Assembly (NCBI GenBank): GCA_035544575.1
Contig: DATKEC010000008.1
Span: 1-15,802, forward strand
Source of the DNA: DATHWB01 sp035544575
Lineage (GTDB): Bacteria; Actinomycetota; Acidimicrobiia; Spongiisociales; ZC4RG35
DNA: 15,802 nt
Reading direction: 5' to 3'
Made by a program: the position numbers and the translations under genes. Positions 13,060 through 15,802 of the stretch are shown in pieces. Positions within the stretch are counted from its first letter, which is position 1, and every line of letters starts with the position of its first letter. Below the pieces are notes generated by a model, which saw only the letters and a program-made list of their open reading frames with translations, did not search any database and had not been told where the DNA came from.

Positions 13060-15802
13060 TCAGGCCGGCGGGACCTCGGGAACGACGATCTCTCCGGTGA
13101 TGATCCGTGCCTTGAGATCCTCGATCGTGGGGACCAAGTCCTCGATGAACCCGCCGCTGGTGGAATAGCCGACGCCCTCATCGGCCAACCGGAACATCCT
13201 CGGTCCCGGACGGAATTGGTCTGAAGCGAACTCCTTGATCAAGGTGTGGACGGCCACGTCGCACCGCTTGATCATGGAGGTGAGGATGTGCGGTTGCCAG
13301 GCTCGGGGGTCGGGACCGCCGATGTCGACATCGCGATCATTGAGAACGGTCGAGTACTCGTCGGTGTCTACGCCGATCGCCCACAGGTGCCGTTGCTGGC
13401 GGGCACTCTCGACCCGGGCCGCTTCAAAGACCCCTTGTCCGGAACTGCCGGCGGCGTGATAGATCACATCTGCCCCGGCCCGGTAGAGGGGCTCTGTCTT
13501 GGCCTGAGCGAGTGTCTCGCTGGCAAATCCGCTGAAGTCCCACTCCGGCGCCAGGTACTCCACCAAGACTGCAACATCGGGTCGCACATGTCGGGCTCCG
13601 GCCTCAAAACCCGCCAGGAAATTGAGGATGAGAGGTGAAGGCATACCTCCTACGAAACCGATTGTGTTGGTGTCGGACCTGAGCGCCGCAATGGCTCCGA
13701 CCAGGAAGGAGCCTTCGTGAGCGGCGAAGTTCACGTATTGGACGTTTGGCTGCTCACCGAACCAGTCAACGAGGGCGAAGCGGTTATCGGGCAAAACAGA
13801 AGCCACCTCGTCGAGGATCTTTCCCCCGAATCCGGCCATGAGTAGGAAGTCCTGCACTCCGGCCTCGGCGAGCCGTTTGACTTCGGTATGGGCTTGCCAC
13901 CACTCCGCGACGTATTTTGCGAACACTTTCTCGCCCAGCTCTGCGGTTGCCATGTCAAACCCGACTCCAAGATCGCCGCCAAAGGGACCGTCGCCTCCCT
14001 CGAACACCAAAGCGATGGGGGGCAAAGCCCGCTGGTCGAGACTTGCCCGCAGGAAGGTGCTTTCCAGGGGCGTCAGCGCGATCATCGTTTCCTGGCTCCA
14101 GGCTTCGAGTTGCGCGAGCCGGCTACCGGTGAGGAGATAATCCGGATCGCGAGCTGAGGCTTCCCATTCGGCCGCCCCCGCAGACAGGGCCGACCGGCGT
14201 TGCAGATCTGTGGAGTGGTCGTCGATCCAAGCCCTCAACCGATCCCATCCTCCGAGCAATGCCTCGTGCGTCACCTGAATCGTTGCATTGCCGGTGAGAG
14301 CGTCGCGATCGGCGGTGAGCAAACGATTGGCAATGAAGCTGCCGAGCACTTCATCGATGTCGCCGAGCTGACGCAAGTCGTCGAGCGCGATCCGTCGGCG
14401 CGTGGGTTCACTGCCTCGATCCGACCGCACCAGGTGGAGCAGCAGCTTCTTGGCGGCTTCGCGGGCGTCGGCATCCAACGCCTCGAAAAGCTGGTCGGCG
14501 CGGGCGCTCAGGGAACCTTCCAGTCCTCCCAACTCTTGATAGGAACGGGCGTCGAGCTTTGATCCTCGGCGACTTCCGAAGAGTTCGGTCAGTGTGTATT
14601 GCAGGAGCGGGAGCGCCTGCACCTCGTCGCCCACATCGGCGATCAGTTGGGCCAGCAGCGCGGACTCGACCTCGACACCCACCCCGGCGGCCGGTTCGAC
14701 GATGGCCGCCTCGAGCTCAGCGGGGGACATTGGCAACACGTTGACGATGCTGGAGGCAAAAACCGGCGCGAAGCGATGCGAGAGCAGCGGACGGTCGTAG
14801 AAGTCTGCCCTGAGGCTCAGTACCACGCGTACTCGACTGCGGGGATCGGTCACCGCCGTGACCAGATTCTCGAGAAACCTCCGACGCGTTCGTTCGGTTG
14901 AAAGGGTGAAGAGTTCTTCGAATTGGTCGAGGACCAGCAAGAGCTCGCCTGCCCCCTCGGCCGTCATTCTGAGCGCCACTCGTAACAAGCCAGCCTCGTT
15001 CTCGGTCAATTGCTCCAAGACTCCGTGCAGGGGAATCCGGGATACCCGGAAGAGGGCGGCCTCGAGCTGTTCGAACGGATGGCGTCCCGGCATCATCGTC
15101 GTCACGATCCATCGATCGGACCCGGGGACTCTCCCGTCCCGCAAAGCTGGGACAAGACCGGCGCGAACTGCGCTCGATTTCCCGCTCCCGGACGGGCCTA
15201 CCACGACCAAGAGTCGATTTCCACCGGCCAGCGCGTCGGCCATCTCCGAGACCAATTTGTCCCGGCCGAAGAAGTCGCTGGCATCGATCTCATCGAAGGC
15301 ACCCAATCCTTTGTACGGATTCCTGGCTTCGGCGATCGCGGTGGGTGACGAGGACCGGCGCCCGCCCAGAACCGGATCCTGCAAGAGGATCTGCTCCTCT
15401 AGCAAGGCCAGGTCGGGAGAAGGCTCGACTCCGATGTCGTCGATCAGAAGGCGGCGAAAGTCACGGTACGTGCGCAAGGCCTCGGCCTGACGGCCGCCCC
15501 GATACAGAGCCAACATGAGCAACCGCCGGGGCTCTTCCCGCAGTGGTTCGGCGGCAATCAATCCATCCAACAGGTCTGGAATGGCCGTTACCCGCCCATC
15601 CTCGAGTTCGCCTTCGGCGAGCATTTCCACCGCCCGCCCCCACAGGCCTCGCAACCTTCGGATATGTGGTTGCGCCCAATCCTCATAGGCAAAGTCAGAA
15701 AGCGGTTCCCCGGTCCACAGCTGCAGAGCCTGTCGCAACCCGTCGGTTTCACCCTTTTCGACCAGTCGCTGGAAACGAAGCGAGTCGAGCTCCTCGGGAT
15801 GA
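13060..15802 (-). CDS. BTAD-STAND NTPase-BMP regulator (SARP-like), N-terminus cut by the right edge
   Basis: 913 residues are visible and the reading frame is open to the edge. The TTG at 15738 is not a start, since in-frame coding (PEELDSLRFQRLVEKGE) runs on upstream. Residues about 1-140 are a bacterial transcriptional activator domain (EPLSDFAYEDWAQPHIRRLR; LYRGGRQAEALRTYRDFRRLL; GVEPSPDLALLEEQIL); a winged-helix DNA-binding domain is expected beyond the edge. Residues about 160-580 are a STAND-type NTPase: NPYKGLGAFDE, FFGRD, Walker A GPSGSGKS (202-209), Walker B LLLVLDQFEE (287-296), VVLSLRADFYDR, and the VTHEALLGGWDRL and DPDYLLTGSRLAQLE segments. Residues about 594-909 match BMP/PnrA nucleoside-binding proteins (GFVGGMPSP; GADVIYHAAGSSGQGVFEAA; AIGVDTDEY). 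The usual C-terminal WD40 or TPR sensor is replaced, and no membrane helix or lipobox is seen, so the BMP domain appears cytoplasmic. Confidence 0.85.
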   Translation of the reverse strand, partial: HPEELDSLRFQRLVEKGETDGLRQALQLWTGEPLSDFAYEDWAQPHIRRLRGLWGRAVEMLAEGELEDGRVTAIPDLLDGLIAAEPLREEPRRLLMLALYRGGRQAEALRTYRDFRRLLIDDIGVEPSPDLALLEEQILLQDPVLGGRRSSSPTAIAEARNPYKGLGAFDEIDASDFFGRDKLVSEMADALAGGNRLLVVVGPSGSGKSSAVRAGLVPALRDGRVPGSDRWIVTTMMPGRHPFEQLEAALFRVSRIPLHGVLEQLTENEAGLLRVALRMTAEGAGELLLVLDQFEELFTLSTERTRRRFLENLVTAVTDPRSRVRVVLSLRADFYDRPLLSHRFAPVFASSIVNVLPMSPAELEAAIVEPAAGVGVEVESALLAQLIADVGDEVQALPLLQYTLTELFGSRRGSKLDARSYQELGGLEGSLSARADQLFEALDADAREAAKKLLLHLVRSDRGSEPTRRRIALDDLRQLGDIDEVLGSFIANRLLTADRDALTGNATIQVTHEALLGGWDRLRAWIDDHSTDLQRRSALSAGAAEWEASARDPDYLLTGSRLAQLEAWSQETMIALTPLESTFLRASLDQRALPPIALVFEGGDGPFGGDLGVGFDMATAELGEKVFAKYVAEWWQAHTEVKRLAEAGVQDFLLMAGFGGKILDEVASVLPDNRFALVDWFGEQPNVQYVNFAAHEGSFLVGAIAALRSDTNTIGFVGGMPSPLILNFLAGFEAGARHVRPDVAVLVEYLAPEWDFSGFASETLAQAKTEPLYRAGADVIYHAAGSSGQGVFEAARVESARQQRHLWAIGVDTDEYSTVLNDRDVDIGGPDPRAWQPHILTSMIKRCDVAVHTLIKEFASDQFRPGPRMFRLADEGVGYSTSGGFIEDLVPTIEDLKARIITGEIVVPEVPPA

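Noticed and set aside
15736..15738. TTG as start of the large regulator
   Set aside because: The frame continues to the window edge with typical BTAD sequence, so the gene is truncated by the window and does not start here.

Overview
The window is GC-rich, densely coded DNA that looks like an actinobacterial chromosome, possibly of the Acidimicrobiia type. This is inference. It rests on GC-biased codon use, several GTG starts, an EtfD-type membrane Fe-S reductase, PspA beside a glycine-rich membrane protein, a SARP-type regulator, and repeated TANNNT -10 boxes placed 7-9 nt before start codons, as expected for leaderless transcripts. No rRNA, tRNA, CRISPR array, insertion sequence or phage gene was seen.

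Layout. (1) Positions 1-3188, minus strand: a tightly coupled operon, read right to left. It holds a short degenerate SDR-like protein, an active SDR ketoreductase (GTGA overlap), a fusion of a D-3-phosphoglycerate-dehydrogenase-like enzyme with a ParB/sulfiredoxin-fold serine-kinase-like (SerK/SbnI) domain (ATGA overlap), and the N-terminus of an acyl-CoA carboxylase beta subunit that runs off the left edge. (2) 3249-4814, plus: a divergent GMC flavin oxidoreductase. (3) 4841-5989, minus: a family III CoA-transferase, convergent with the GMC gene. (4) 6074-9831, plus: a universal stress protein, uridine kinase, a Bcp-type peroxiredoxin, a TPM-like secreted/membrane protein and PspA. (5) 9892-12087, plus: a large EtfD-like reductase that probably passes electrons from acyl-CoA dehydrogenases via ETF to menaquinone. 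(6) 12211-13047, plus: an alpha/beta hydrolase. (7) 13060 to the right edge, minus: a very large regulator, cut by the window, with a BTAD domain, a STAND-type NTPase and a C-terminal BMP/PnrA-like nucleoside-binding domain.

How they fit. The SDR pair, carboxylase, CoA-transferase and EtfD point to acyl-CoA and branched-chain acid metabolism coupled to the menaquinone pool. The stress protein, peroxiredoxin, TPM-like protein and PspA form an envelope and oxidative-stress group. The two most unusual items are the dehydrogenase-serine kinase fusion, which joins the two ends of a serine/phosphoserine/3-phosphoglycerate route in one chain, and the BTAD-STAND-BMP regulator, which looks like a cytoplasmic transcription factor carrying a periplasmic-type ligand-binding domain as its sensor.

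All calls come from reading the sequence; no homology search was run. Stretches without genes are all under 130 bases.
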